7,511 bases of DNA from an uncultured Caryophanales bacterium (GCA_937958685.1 CALGNF010000113.1:1-7511), one strand, 5' to 3'. Positions 1 to 7,113 are shown, counted from the first letter of the stretch. The notes: generated by a model not told the origin, from the letters alone. Program-made: numbers and translations.

Positions 1-44
1 CACCGAGATCTACACTCTTTCCCTACACGACGCTCTTCCGATCT
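1..44 (+). other. Illumina P5 / TruSeq universal adapter (artefact)
   Basis: The first 44 bases match the 3' part of the Illumina P5/universal TruSeq adapter, ending in the standard CGCTCTTCCGATCT. There is no i5 index between the P5 part and the sequencing-primer part, as in single-index libraries. This is not genomic sequence and should be trimmed. Native DNA begins at base 45. Confidence 0.98.
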
Positions 45-647
45 CTGCTTGGCCACAGCATGGGCTCGTTCTTGTCTCCCCTACTGGTGCGCACTGTTCC
101 TGATTTTTACAAAAAAGTCGTCTTCTCTGGAGCAACCATCGCCTCGGGATTCATGATCAATGTCGGAATCGTTCTGGCCAGACTGATCCGCATCTTCAAG
201 GGTCCCAAACATGTCTCCCCCCTCTTGCAGACCATGCTGATCGACTCCAGTCACACAAGGATGCGGAAGGACAAGCTCATCAGCGGCATCAACGAGGAAT
301 GGCTGACAAAGGACAAGACGATCCAAGATTACTATCACAACTCGCAGATGTGCGGACAACCGTTCACCGTCAGCGCCAATCTCGCGCTCCTCACCTGGCT
401 GAAGGACGCCAACTCCCACAAAAACCTACTCAAGCTCCCCAAAGGACTGCCGATCTTGTTCATTTCGGGAATGTGCGATCCCTTGAGCAATTACGGCGCC
501 GGCATCCGCGCTACCCATGCCTTCCTGCAGAAAAGCGGTTTCACCGACGTGTCGATGATCCTCTACGAGAGCGATCGCCACGAGGTTCTCAACGAAACCG
601 ACCGGGAAAAGGTTTATCAGGACGTCCTCAATTTTTTTGAAAAATAA
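45..647 (+). CDS. alpha/beta hydrolase, monoacylglycerol lipase / lysophospholipase type (5'-truncated)
   Basis: This is the C-terminal 200 residues of a serine hydrolase of the Hydrolase_4 / S33-like lysophospholipase group, which cleaves ester bonds of lysophospholipids, monoacylglycerols or similar substrates. The reading frame is open from the first native base and starts L-L-G-H-S-M-G-S, the nucleophile elbow GxSxG with Ser5 of the fragment. The ATG at 60 is therefore the Met inside GHSMG and not a start codon. The other two triad members are visible: Asp145 in GMCDPLSNYG and His179 in SDRHEVLNE, the family's typical RHE..NE ending. In this family the nucleophile usually lies roughly 100 residues in, so about 100 codons are missing beyond the adapter junction. 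No signal peptide can be judged. The natural substrate cannot be read from the sequence. The next gene lies 65 bases downstream on the same strand, without an obvious strong terminator between them. Confidence 0.9.
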   Translation: MLGHSMGSFLSPLLVRTVPDFYKKVVFSGATIASGFMINVGIVLARLIRIFKGPKHVSPLLQTMLIDSSHTRMRKDKLISGINEEWLTKDKTIQDYYHNSQMCGQPFTVSANLALLTWLKDANSHKNLLKLPKGLPILFISGMCDPLSNYGAGIRATHAFLQKSGFTDVSMILYESDRHEVLNETDREKVYQDVLNFFEK

Positions 648-659
648 CAATTGCCAATA

Positions 660-707
660 AATCCTCCGTTTTGGTCGTATATTATGCGAAACCAAAAAAG
701 GAGGATT
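660..707 (+). promoter_or_regulatory. imperfect inverted repeat masking the Shine-Dalgarno of the lipoprotein gene
   Basis: The left arm 660-675 pairs with the right arm 691-707: AATCCTCC with GGAGGATT, then a small G/AA bulge, TTTT with AAAA, and GGT with ACC. That makes 15 pairs around a 15-base loop (676-690). The right arm contains the whole Shine-Dalgarno (AGGAGG, 699-704), so a transcript coming from the upstream hydrolase gene would have its RBS locked. The AT-rich loop carries -10-like hexamers (TATATT 678-683, TATTAT 680-685), but I see no good -35 at 16-18 bases. If transcription starts just after the loop, that transcript lacks the left arm and its RBS is free. Alternatives are an operator palindrome or a weak terminator, since the right arm is followed by TTGTTTT. 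Confidence 0.6.
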
Positions 708-712
708 GTTTT

Positions 713-1756
713 ATGAAAAAGTATGCATTGATTGCCGGCCTGGCGCTGGCAATGGGCTTTTCAACGGTGCTGTTCGGCTGTGAGATATCCAACTCCAGCG
801 AACTCGCCTATGTCTCACTGGACATCAACCCCAGCATCGACATGGTGCTCGATGCCAAAGACCGGGTGCAGACCGTCACGGCCATGAACCAAGATGGTGA
901 AGTCCTGTTGGAAGGCCTGGCACTCCAGGGACTCAAGCTCGAAGCCGCTGTCGAGGCGATCATCGATGAGGCCATCGATCTTGGCTACATCGACCCCGAA
1001 GCCGAGGACACGACCGTCACCTGCGACGGCTCAGCCGAGAAGGTCCGCAACAAACTTCATGAATACGTCAACACCGCTTTCCAAAATCGGGGCATCATGG
1101 GCAGCGCCATCGCCAAACAAAACACCGAACTCTTGGCTGAAGCCGAAGAGCTTGGCGTGACCGTTGGCTTCCTGAGACTGGTCTATCGCGCCCTTGAGGC
1201 CGATGACGAGCTGCTCAAGGAAGATGCGCTCTTGCTGACGCAGCAGGAACTAATCCAGATCATCAAGGACAAAAACGCCGCGATGAAGCAAGTAATGACG
1301 GAAATGAAGGAGCAATTCTTTGCTGAAAGACAAGAACTCATGGACTACTATCTGCCCCTGATCATCGCCTTGGAAACCGAGATCGCCGAACTCGAGGCCG
1401 AACTTGAGGCTTATGGCGAGCCGACCACCGAGAACGAGGCCGATATCGCCGCCTTGGAAACAGAGATCGCTGCCAAGGTAGCCGAACTCGAGGCACTGCG
1501 TGAGGAACTCCATGCCGCTATGACCGCCCTGAGAACGGAGTTCCACAATGATGGCGAAGCTATCCGCGAGCAGATCCGCATCCGCAAGCAAGAACGGATT
1601 CAGGAACACCAAGCCGAAGTCGAGGCCTTCCGCAATCAGATGCGCGAGCGTCGTCAGGAGATGCAAGAGGCGATCGCCGCCTTCCAAGAGCAACACAAGA
1701 ACACCACCACCACTACCACTACCACCGGTGGCCAAGGCAACGGTAACAACGGCTGA
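713..1756 (+). CDS. lipoprotein with RsgI-like (DINPS) domain, long coiled coil and Thr-rich tail
   Basis: A predicted surface lipoprotein of 347 residues. The start is ATG 713, with AGGAGG at 699-704 and 8-base spacing. A longer frame from TTG 671 is rejected because it puts residues before the signal peptide and has no RBS. Residues 1-23 are a lipoprotein signal (MKK, hydrophobic stretch, lipobox L-F-G-C with Cys23). Residues about 30-180 resemble the extracytoplasmic middle domain of RsgI-type anti-sigma-I factors: YVSLDINPSI at 33-42, a N-x-DGE turn at 59-63, an LEAAVEAII helix, GYID at 91-94, and a later LGVTVGFLRLVYRAL stretch. About 185-329 is a highly charged Glu/Arg/Gln coiled coil with a short internal duplication. 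The C-terminus is eight Thr then a Gly/Asn-rich end. No transmembrane helix, cytosolic anti-sigma segment or sigma factor gene is present here. In RsgI proteins the Asn-Pro of this motif is reported as an autocleavage site; whether Asn39-Pro40 is cut here is unknown. The function is unknown; envelope sensing or scaffolding is inference. Confidence 0.85.
   Translation: MKKYALIAGLALAMGFSTVLFGCEISNSSELAYVSLDINPSIDMVLDAKDRVQTVTAMNQDGEVLLEGLALQGLKLEAAVEAIIDEAIDLGYIDPEAEDTTVTCDGSAEKVRNKLHEYVNTAFQNRGIMGSAIAKQNTELLAEAEELGVTVGFLRLVYRALEADDELLKEDALLLTQQELIQIIKDKNAAMKQVMTEMKEQFFAERQELMDYYLPLIIALETEIAELEAELEAYGEPTTENEADIAALETEIAAKVAELEALREELHAAMTALRTEFHNDGEAIREQIRIRKQERIQEHQAEVEAFRNQMRERRQEMQEAIAAFQEQHKNTTTTTTTTGGQGNGNNG
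1367..1498 (+). repeat. 84-base-offset imperfect duplication inside the coiled coil
   Basis: The stretch GCCTTGGAAAC(C/A)GAGATCGC occurs at 1367 and again at 1451, exactly 28 codons apart. A second shared block, GCCGAACTCGAGGC, occurs at 1385 and 1481, offset by 96 bases, which implies a four-codon indel (AAKV) between copies. At protein level this gives ALETEIAELEAELEA (from residue 219) and ALETEIAAKVAELEA (from residue 247). It looks like a local tandem duplication that lengthened the coiled coil and later diverged. Confidence 0.65.
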
Positions 1757-1776
1757 GGCGCATTCATCTTCCCCCC

Positions 1777-1813
1777 AAAAAAGACCTGACCAGATGGTTA
1801 AGGTCTTTTTTTT
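1777..1813. terminator. bidirectional intrinsic terminator between the lipoprotein gene and radC
   Basis: AAAAAAGACCT (1777-1787) pairs perfectly with AGGTCTTTTTT (1801-1811). An inner extension A-C-C / G-G-T closes an AGAT loop. Each strand has a T-run after the stem, so the hairpin can stop transcripts from both convergent genes. It lies about 20 bases after the lipoprotein stop. On the other strand the radC stop codon (1800-1798) sits within the hairpin and the last radC codons form one arm. Confidence 0.85.
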
Positions 1814-2493
1814 CCTCCGGAGGCATGCAGATGCTCGACGATCGAGATATAGCCGCTCGTGCCGATGATGACGTGATCCGTGAGCGTGATCTGCAAAAGG
1901 CGCCCGATCTCCAAAAACCGTTCGGTAACGGCGATATCCTCCGGAGAGGGCGTAGGATCACCCGAGGGATGGTTGTGGACCAACACGATCTGATAGGCCG
2001 AATACTTGACAGCGTACTTGAAAACCTCGCGCGGATGGATGAGCGATTGATTCAGACTGCCGATGAAGATCCGCCGTTTGTCGATCAGATTCGTCCTGGC
2101 ATCGAGGTAAAGGGCATAAAGAACCTCCTGCTTCAACCCCGATACCTCGCTGTGCAGGAGGCGATACGCATCTTTCGGCGAACTGATCCGCAGATCAGAA
2201 CCGCGATAATCGCTGATCCTGCGCCCAAGCTCGACAGCCGCCAGCAGCGAGATCGCCTTGGCCGCTCCCACACCCTTGATGCGCGCAAGCTCGGCCACCG
2301 TTTTGTCCTTTAATTCCCAGAGATTCGGTGTCTGCGCCACCACCTCCTGGGCAATCGCGACGGCCGAGGCGTCTTTCCCGCCGGTCCGAAAGATGATCGC
2401 GATCAGTTCGGCGAGGCTCAGATGTTCTGCTCCGTGTTGCACCAGTCGTTCCCGTGGCCGCTCCGCCGGCGGCAGATCCTTGATGAGATACAT
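1798..2493 (-). CDS. radC: RadC family protein (UPF0758), JAB/MPN-domain
   Basis: A 231-residue RadC-family protein of usual length. It starts at MYLIKDLP, the family's normal N-terminus, with ERPRERL at 11-17. ATG 2493 has AAGGGTGA at 2505-2498 with 4-base spacing. An in-frame upstream start at 2538 is rejected because it adds a non-homologous 15 residues and runs into the terminator region. Residues about 64-92 form the helix-hairpin-helix-like segment (ARIKGVGAAKA). The C-terminal JAB/MPN metal site is complete: H173-x-H175-P, then S183 and D186 in HNHPSGDPTPSPED. Despite the historical name, involvement in DNA repair is doubtful for this family and its biochemical role is unsettled. It is separated from folC by a terminator, so it probably has its own promoter, though I cannot point to a convincing one. 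It converges on the lipoprotein gene, and its stop lies inside the shared terminator. Confidence 0.94.
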   Translation of the reverse strand: MYLIKDLPPAERPRERLVQHGAEHLSLAELIAIIFRTGGKDASAVAIAQEVVAQTPNLWELKDKTVAELARIKGVGAAKAISLLAAVELGRRISDYRGSDLRISSPKDAYRLLHSEVSGLKQEVLYALYLDARTNLIDKRRIFIGSLNQSLIHPREVFKYAVKYSAYQIVLVHNHPSGDPTPSPEDIAVTERFLEIGRLLQITLTDHVIIGTSGYISIVEHLHASGGKKRP

Positions 2494-2539
2494 GGAATCA
2501 CCCTTGACAGATATTACGCGGATGATCCGGCCGATCATG

Positions 2540-2562
2540 AAAAAAGACGGCTGAAGCCGTCT
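2540..2562 (-). terminator. intrinsic terminator of the T-box/nudix-valS-folC operon
   Basis: Read on the minus strand, AGACGGC-TTCA-GCCGTCT is a perfect 7-bp GC-rich stem with a tetraloop, followed by six T (2545-2540). It starts 4-6 bases past the folC TGA (2568-2566). This is a textbook intrinsic terminator that ends the operon before radC. Confidence 0.9.
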
Positions 2563-2565
2563 GAT

Positions 2566-3837
2566 TCATGGTACCAGCAATTTGCGGATCTCGGAGATGA
2601 AATACAAAGATCCGGTCACGAGCAGGACTTCCGTTTCCTTCAATCCCTCGCGCAAGGCGATGAAGGCGCTGGCAAAATCGGTTGTGTAATGCTTGTTGGG
2701 ATGATGGCTTTCGTTGTATAGATCGACAGCGTTGGCCCGCCTGGGATAATCAATCTGGGTAAAATGGATCTCATCGACGAAATTATCGAGTTCGGCGATC
2801 ACTTTCTCGTGTTCTTTGTCCGCCATCATGCAGAACAGGCAGATGACCCGTTTGCCCGGATAGATGGCCGCCAGCGTCGGCTTGACCGATTCGATGCCGC
2901 CGATGTTGTGGGCTCCGTCGATGATGACATTGTCATCGAAGATTTCAAATCGGCCGGGCCAAGTAGTTGCCCGCAAACCGTCATGGATCTGCTTTTCCGT
3001 GACTCGCAGATGGTTTCTGAGCCTGAGGATTCTGATGGCCTCGATCGCCAAGGTGGCATTCTTGACCTGGTGGAATCCGGGCAATTGCAACTCGTACATT
3101 TGCGAGCGGTAGGAGAACCGCGTCATCCGCCCGATCTGGACATCGCCGACCTGCGTCTGGTCGACGATCTTGAGCCGCGCGTGTTTGCGGGCGGTCTCGC
3201 CATAAAACAAGGGGAACAGGTGTTTGTCCTCGATGGTTGTCACCAGGGGCACGCCCTCCTTGACGATCCCCAGCTTGTTCAGCGCGATGCTTTCCAGCGT
3301 GTTGCCCAGCTGCTTCATGTGGTCGTAGGAGATGTTCGTGATGCACGACACTTCCGGAGTGATGACATTCGTCGCATCCAACAGGCCGCCAAGACCGACC
3401 TCGATCACCGCGTAATCGACTTTCTCGTCCCGGAAATAGAGGAAAGCGATCAGTGTCAGCACCTCAAAGAACGTGATCACTTCCCCATAGGTGTTCTGGT
3501 AGTCATCCCAAAAGACGCGAAAGGCGTTCGCATACTTCAAAAAGACGGTGTCGGGAATGAACGCGTTGTCGATGCCGATCCGCTCATTGAAGAACACCAC
3601 GTAGGGCGAGGTGTAGATCCCCGTCCGGCAACCAGCCTGGACGAGGATGTTCTTGATGTAGTTGGCCGTCGAGCCCTTGCCGTTCGTACCGGCCACATGG
3701 ATGGATTTGAAGCTTCGTTCCGGATGCCCGAGCAGTTCACAGGCCATTTGCATCCGATGCAGGTCGAGCTTGTCGCCAAAGCGATGGATGTTCTCGATCC
3801 AGTCCTTGGCTTCCGCAAACGTCTGGAAACTCGTCAT
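2566..3837 (-). CDS. folC: folylpolyglutamate synthase / dihydrofolate synthase
   Basis: A full-length FolC of 423 residues: a cytoplasmic, ATP-dependent Mur-ligase-fold enzyme that adds glutamate to folates and, in bifunctional members, to dihydropteroate. The visible landmarks are in order: P-loop GTNGKGST at 50-57, TSPYVVFFNERI at about 76-87 (usually TSPH; here Tyr), IEVGLGGLLDATNVI at about 145-159, DHMKQLGNTLESIA at about 172-185 with K188 and K193 following, WPGRFE, IIDGAHN, and the C-terminal TGSLYFISE. Whether it is mono- or bifunctional cannot be decided by eye. The ATG overlaps the valS stop as ATGA, with GGAG at 3851-3848 (10-base spacing), so it is probably translationally coupled to valS. 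valS-folC adjacency is a well-known arrangement in Bacillota. A terminator follows directly. The reading frame shows no break. Confidence 0.96.
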   Translation of the reverse strand: MTSFQTFAEAKDWIENIHRFGDKLDLHRMQMACELLGHPERSFKSIHVAGTNGKGSTANYIKNILVQAGCRTGIYTSPYVVFFNERIGIDNAFIPDTVFLKYANAFRVFWDDYQNTYGEVITFFEVLTLIAFLYFRDEKVDYAVIEVGLGGLLDATNVITPEVSCITNISYDHMKQLGNTLESIALNKLGIVKEGVPLVTTIEDKHLFPLFYGETARKHARLKIVDQTQVGDVQIGRMTRFSYRSQMYELQLPGFHQVKNATLAIEAIRILRLRNHLRVTEKQIHDGLRATTWPGRFEIFDDNVIIDGAHNIGGIESVKPTLAAIYPGKRVICLFCMMADKEHEKVIAELDNFVDEIHFTQIDYPRRANAVDLYNESHHPNKHYTTDFASAFIALREGLKETEVLLVTGSLYFISEIRKLLVP

Positions 3838-6415
3838 TTACGCAAATCTCCGATCTTCTTCAGGGTTTCCTCCAGCCGGCGTTCGTTGAGTTCGCGCTTT
3901 TGCCGCTCCGCCTGGATCTTTGATTCCGGTGCCTTGGCAAGAAACCCAGGGTTTTCGAGCAGCGATGCCGCCCGGACGATTTCCTGTTCCAGTTCCAGCT
4001 TCTCCTTCTCGAGCCGGAGGCGCTCAGCCTCCAGATCGATCAGCGAGCCAAGAGGCAGGTAAGCCGATACATCCTGATGCAGGAAGGAAAGCATCCCCGA
4101 TGTTTCCTGAGATTTGGTGATGAAGGCAAGCTGTTCGATATTGAGGAACTTGTCAAGGTAGGCCCGGTTTTCGTGGATGAACGCTTCCAGCGCGGGACTT
4201 GCCTTGATGAACAGCGGAATCGCTTTCTTGTAGGAGACGCCATATTCGTTGCGGACCTGGCGAATCTGTTTGATCAAGGCGAAAAACCACGTCTTGTCCG
4301 CCGTTTCCGGGAATGTCATGCCGTTTGGTCTGGGCCAACTTGCGGTCATGATCGATTTCTCGTGCGCGGGAAGGCGCAAATAGATGTCCTCGGTGACGAA
4401 GGGCATGAAGGGGTGATTCAGTTTGAGGATCGCCTCCAAAACGTGCAGCAGCGTCTTTCTCGTCGCCGGTTTGTCCTGATCGAGCTTGCTCATCTCGACA
4501 TACCAGGAGGCAAAATCATCCCAGATGAAATTATAGATCAGGCGCGCCGCCTCGTTGAACTCGTACTTGTCGAACAGACTGTCGGCCTCGACAAGCAAGT
4601 TGTTCAGGCGGTGGATGATCCATTTGTCCGCAAAACTCAGTTCCGCCTCGTTGAGTTCCCTCATCGGGGTATCGGCGTTCTCGCACACCATCAGGACGTA
4701 GCGGCTGATGTTCCAGATTTTGTTGATGTAGTTCCAGCTCGAGACCACTTTTTCCTCCTCGTAGCGGAGATCCTGACCCGGGGCGGAATTCGTCGCGATG
4801 AAATAACGCAGTGCGTCCGTCCCATGCTCGCGGACGACATCGAGCGGATCGACACCGTTGCCAAGCGATTTCGACATCTTGCGTCCCTCGCTGTCGCGGA
4901 TCAGTCCATGGATCAGACACTGGCGGAATGGTGACTTTCCGGTGAATTCGATCGCTGTGAAGATCATCCGCGCCACCCAAAAGAAAATGATGTCATAGGC
5001 GGTCACCAGCACGTCCGTGGGATAATAGCGTTGATAGAGCGGGCTTGATTCATTCGGCCAGTCCAGAGTCGAAAACGGCCACAAAGCCGAGGAGAACCAG
5101 GTGTCAAGCACATCCTCGTCTTGAACCCATCCGGGACCGGGCGCCGTGGGTCCACAATGGATTTCCTCGCCCCTGTACCAGACGGGGATCCGGTGTCCCC
5201 ACCAGAGTTGGCGTGAAATGCACCAGTCTTCAATCTCTCTCATCCAGTTGACGAACATCTTCTCGAAGCGTTCAGGCACGAACTCGACCGTGCTCTTCGC
5301 AAGCGCGTCGTCTGCAAGTTTCCGCATTGCGACGAACCATTGTTCGGACAGCCTCGGCTCGACGATCACGCCGGTCCGTTCGCTGTGACCGACGCTGTGG
5401 ACGATCGGTTCGATCTTCCGCAGCAAATTCTGCTTTTTTAGTTCCTCGACGACCGCCTTCCGGCACGCGAACCTGTCCATGCCTCATAGCGATGGGCGAG
5501 ATGATTCATCGTGCCGTCCTCGTTCATGCACAAGGGCATCGGTAACTGGTGGCGCTTGCCCACCAGGAAGTCGTTCGGATCGTGCGCAGGCGTGACCTTG
5601 ACGGCTCCGGTGCCGAACTCCCGGTCGACAAAGTCGTCCAAGATGATCGGAATGATCCTATCGGTCGTCGGGATGTAGACGCTTTTGCCGTGAAAGGCGA
5701 AGAAACGTTCGTCTTCCGGGTGCACCATCAGGGCGGTATCGCCGAACATCGTTTCCGGCCTCGTCGAGGCGACTGTCAGAAAACCATCCTCACCAACGAG
5801 CGGATAAGCGTAATAATAGAGCGCGCCGTTAATGTCCTCATGGACGATCTCGATATTTGATAGCGCCGTTTTGGCCTCGATGTCCCAGTTGATGATCTTC
5901 ACGCCACGATAGATGTAGCCTTTGCGGTAAAGCTCGATGAAGACCTTTTCGACCGCCTGCGAGAGTCCGGCATCAAGCGTGAAGCGTTCGTGGGCGTAGT
6001 CGAGGGATAGTCCGATCGTCTGCCATTGCTCGCGGATGAAATCCGCATACTCTTCCTTCCACTTCCAGGCTTCCTCGAGATATTTCTTCCGACCGAGCGC
6101 AAACCTGTCGATCCCCTCGGCCTTCAGTTTCTGATCGACCTTTGCCTGGGTGGCGATCCCGGCGTGGTCCATGCCGGGCAAATACAAGGCGTCATAGCCT
6201 TGCATCCGTTTCCTTCTGATGATGATATCCTGGATCGTGCCGTCCCAGGTGTGCCCGAGATGGAGTTTCCCGGTGACGTTGGGCGGCGGGATCACGATCG
6301 TGAACGGTTTCTTGCTCAGGTCTCCCGAGGCAAACAGGCCCTCTTGGAGCCAAAAGGCGTATTTGCCTTTCTCGACTTCCTGATGATCGTATTTTTGTTT
6401 CATGTCAATCGCCAT
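3834..6415 (-). CDS. valS: valyl-tRNA synthetase, interrupted by a one-base frameshift as assembled
   Basis: Class I aminoacyl-tRNA synthetase that charges tRNA-Val. ATG 6415 is chosen because AGAAGGTG lies 6 bases upstream; the GTG at 6424 and the ATG at 6403 fit the SD poorly. The first frame runs to about 5483: [13 protein letters not shown] with the HIGH-type motif HLGH at 52-55, the catalytic-core [10 protein letters not shown], and the editing (CP1) domain with [14 protein letters not shown] and [16 protein letters not shown]. The second frame, 5480-3834, continues from [10 protein letters not shown] with the CP1 end, [16 protein letters not shown] at 4880-4866, the anticodon-binding region, and the C-terminal Leu/Glu-rich coiled coil typical of ValRS. 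Adding one G at 5482/5483 joins the frames as Y-E-G-M-D-R and gives 860 residues, a normal length. The gene is essential and both halves are well preserved, so I read this as a base-calling or assembly error, not a pseudogene. Confidence 0.95.
5481..5485 (-). other. frameshift site in valS (one G missing)
   Basis: On the minus strand the text reads TAT-GAG-GC-ATG-GAC. Family sequences have a Y-x-G-[LM]-D-R-F segment here, which would need TAT-GAG-GGC-ATG-GAC. One G has been lost from a GGG run (plus strand CCC to CC at 5482-5483). I see no slippery heptamer or strong downstream stem that would suggest programmed frameshifting. Confidence 0.9.
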
Positions 6416-6884
6416 ATGAATCACCTTCTATCAGATTTCGCTTGCCCGCATAATAGGCCTTGATGGCCTCCAGATTGTCGGGCGCATGCAACTGGGGCAA
6501 TTTGTCATGGGGGAAATAGGCCATCGCCGTCGACTCGGCGTCGTTCACGCGGAGGGTGCCACCGACGACCCTGGCCGCGAATGCGAAAGCAACCACCCGC
6601 GCCTCGTCGCGTTTTCGCCAGCGCATCAGGGGGTTGTTGAAGACGCCGATGAAACCTGTGAGTTCGACATCAAGGTTTGTTTCCTCCTTGACTTCGCGGA
6701 TGGCGCAGTCGCTGATCCGTTCATCAAGTTCCAGCAAACCGCCAGGAAGCCCCCACAAGCCGTTGTCGCTGCGTTTTTGCAGGAGCACCTCGTTGGCCTC
6801 GTTGGTGATGATGACACTCGTCGCCAGCAGCAACACCTTGCTGTCACCGACCATCTTGCGTAGATAAACAATGTAGTTTTCCAT
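6405..6884 (-). CDS. Nudix hydrolase, first gene of the valS operon
   Basis: A 159-residue single-domain Nudix protein, predicted to hydrolyse a nucleoside diphosphate linked to another group. The Nudix box is nearly canonical at 49-71: G-x5-E-x7-R-E-V-x-E-E-T-N-L, with Asn where Gly is usual before the final hydrophobic residue. Upstream, residues 1-20 ([17 protein letters not shown]) match the common Bacillota subgroup beginning with [21 protein letters not shown] precedes the box, and an AES..AYF segment follows at about 116-124, as in ADP-ribose or sugar-nucleotide type members. The substrate cannot be assigned. ATG 6884 has AGGAG at 6895-6891 with 6-base spacing, directly after the T-run of the T-box terminator, so its expression should follow tRNA-Val charging. 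Its 3' end overlaps the valS start by 11 bases, implying coupling. Confidence 0.92.
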   Translation of the reverse strand: MENYIVYLRKMVGDSKVLLLATSVIITNEANEVLLQKRSDNGLWGLPGGLLELDERISDCAIREVKEETNLDVELTGFIGVFNNPLMRWRKRDEARVVAFAFAARVVGGTLRVNDAESTAMAYFPHDKLPQLHAPDNLEAIKAYYAGKRNLIEGDSYGD

Positions 6885-6895
6885 GATTTTCTCCT

Positions 6896-6925
6896 AAAAA
6901 AAACCGTCCCGTAAAAAGGACGATT
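6896..6925 (-). terminator. T-box regulatory terminator
   Basis: On the minus strand AATCGTCC (6925-6918) pairs with GGACGGTT (6909-6902), with one T-G wobble and an 8-base loop, followed by T to 6896. The CCTTT part of the stem and loop is the same segment that the antiterminator uses, so the two structures exclude each other. The nudix Shine-Dalgarno starts at the next base. Confidence 0.92.
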
Positions 6926-7113
6926 GCTCGCGGTACCACCTTTGTTCCGGCAACTGCCGGCCCTCAAACCCGTTAACGCCGGCAACGTCCGGGACTACTA
7001 AGGTTCATCCCGGCAGCTTCGTGGCGACCTTCATCTTGCCCTCTGGTAGACTCGCACCATCCGTCTACTCGCTGTCTTTCCCGGCGAGATTACTCTTCCA
7101 CTTCGTCGCATTT
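6896..7113 (-). ncRNA. T-box riboswitch, valine specifier GUC
   Basis: A transcriptional T-box leader upstream of nudix-valS-folC. Stem I: GTGG 7101-7098 pairs with CCAC 7024-7021; ATCTcGCC (7090-7083) pairs with GGCaAGAT (7040-7033); a distal helix GTAGAC/GTCTAC is at 7068-7063 and 7051-7046. The specifier loop has AGTA at 7094-7091 opposite GAA-G-GTC-G at 7032-7025. The spacing GAA, one base, codon, purine is the same as in B. subtilis glyQS as I recall it, so the specifier is GUC (Val) at 7028-7026. Stem II-like hairpin: CCGGGA/TCCCGG (7013-7008, 6994-6989). Stem III-like hairpin: GCCGGC/GCCGGC (6983-6978, 6961-6956). The T-box consensus GGTGGTACCGCG is at 6940-6929; its UGGU bulge fits an ACCA acceptor end, as expected for tRNA-Val with A73. 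Uncharged tRNA-Val should stabilise the antiterminator (AAAGG 6943-6939 with CCTTT 6919-6915) over the terminator. Confidence 0.95.

Noticed and set aside
671..712. Earlier TTG start for the lipoprotein gene
   Set aside because: It would put 14 residues before MKK and spoil the lipoprotein signal; the AGGAGG at 699-704 clearly serves ATG 713.
2504..2509. Perfect TTGACA on the plus strand as a promoter
   Set aside because: No -10-like hexamer at 16-18 bases (GC-rich there), and it would transcribe antisense to folC.
2511..2516. TAATAT on the minus strand as the radC -10
   Set aside because: No matching -35 at the right distance, and the start would fall almost on the Shine-Dalgarno. radC must have a promoter or receive read-through, but I cannot place it.
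2494..2538. Earlier start for radC at 2538
   Set aside because: The family begins at M-x-L-I-K-D-L-P; ATG 2493 has a good RBS, and the upstream part overlaps the folC terminator flank.
2764..4062. Long open frame on the plus strand (about 432 codons) opposite folC and the end of valS
   Set aside because: It is antisense to well-conserved genes, crosses two of them, has no RBS, and its translation shows no recognisable domain. It is a side effect of codon bias on the real strand.
4077..4934. Plus-strand open frame opposite valS (about 285 codons)
   Set aside because: Shadow of the valS coding strand; no RBS, no domain.
5438..5490. Programmed frameshift in valS
   Set aside because: No slippery sequence or stimulatory structure evident; a lost G in a G-run explains it more simply.
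6416..6424. GTG start of valS at 6424
   Set aside because: The GTG is itself part of the AAGGTG Shine-Dalgarno for ATG 6415.
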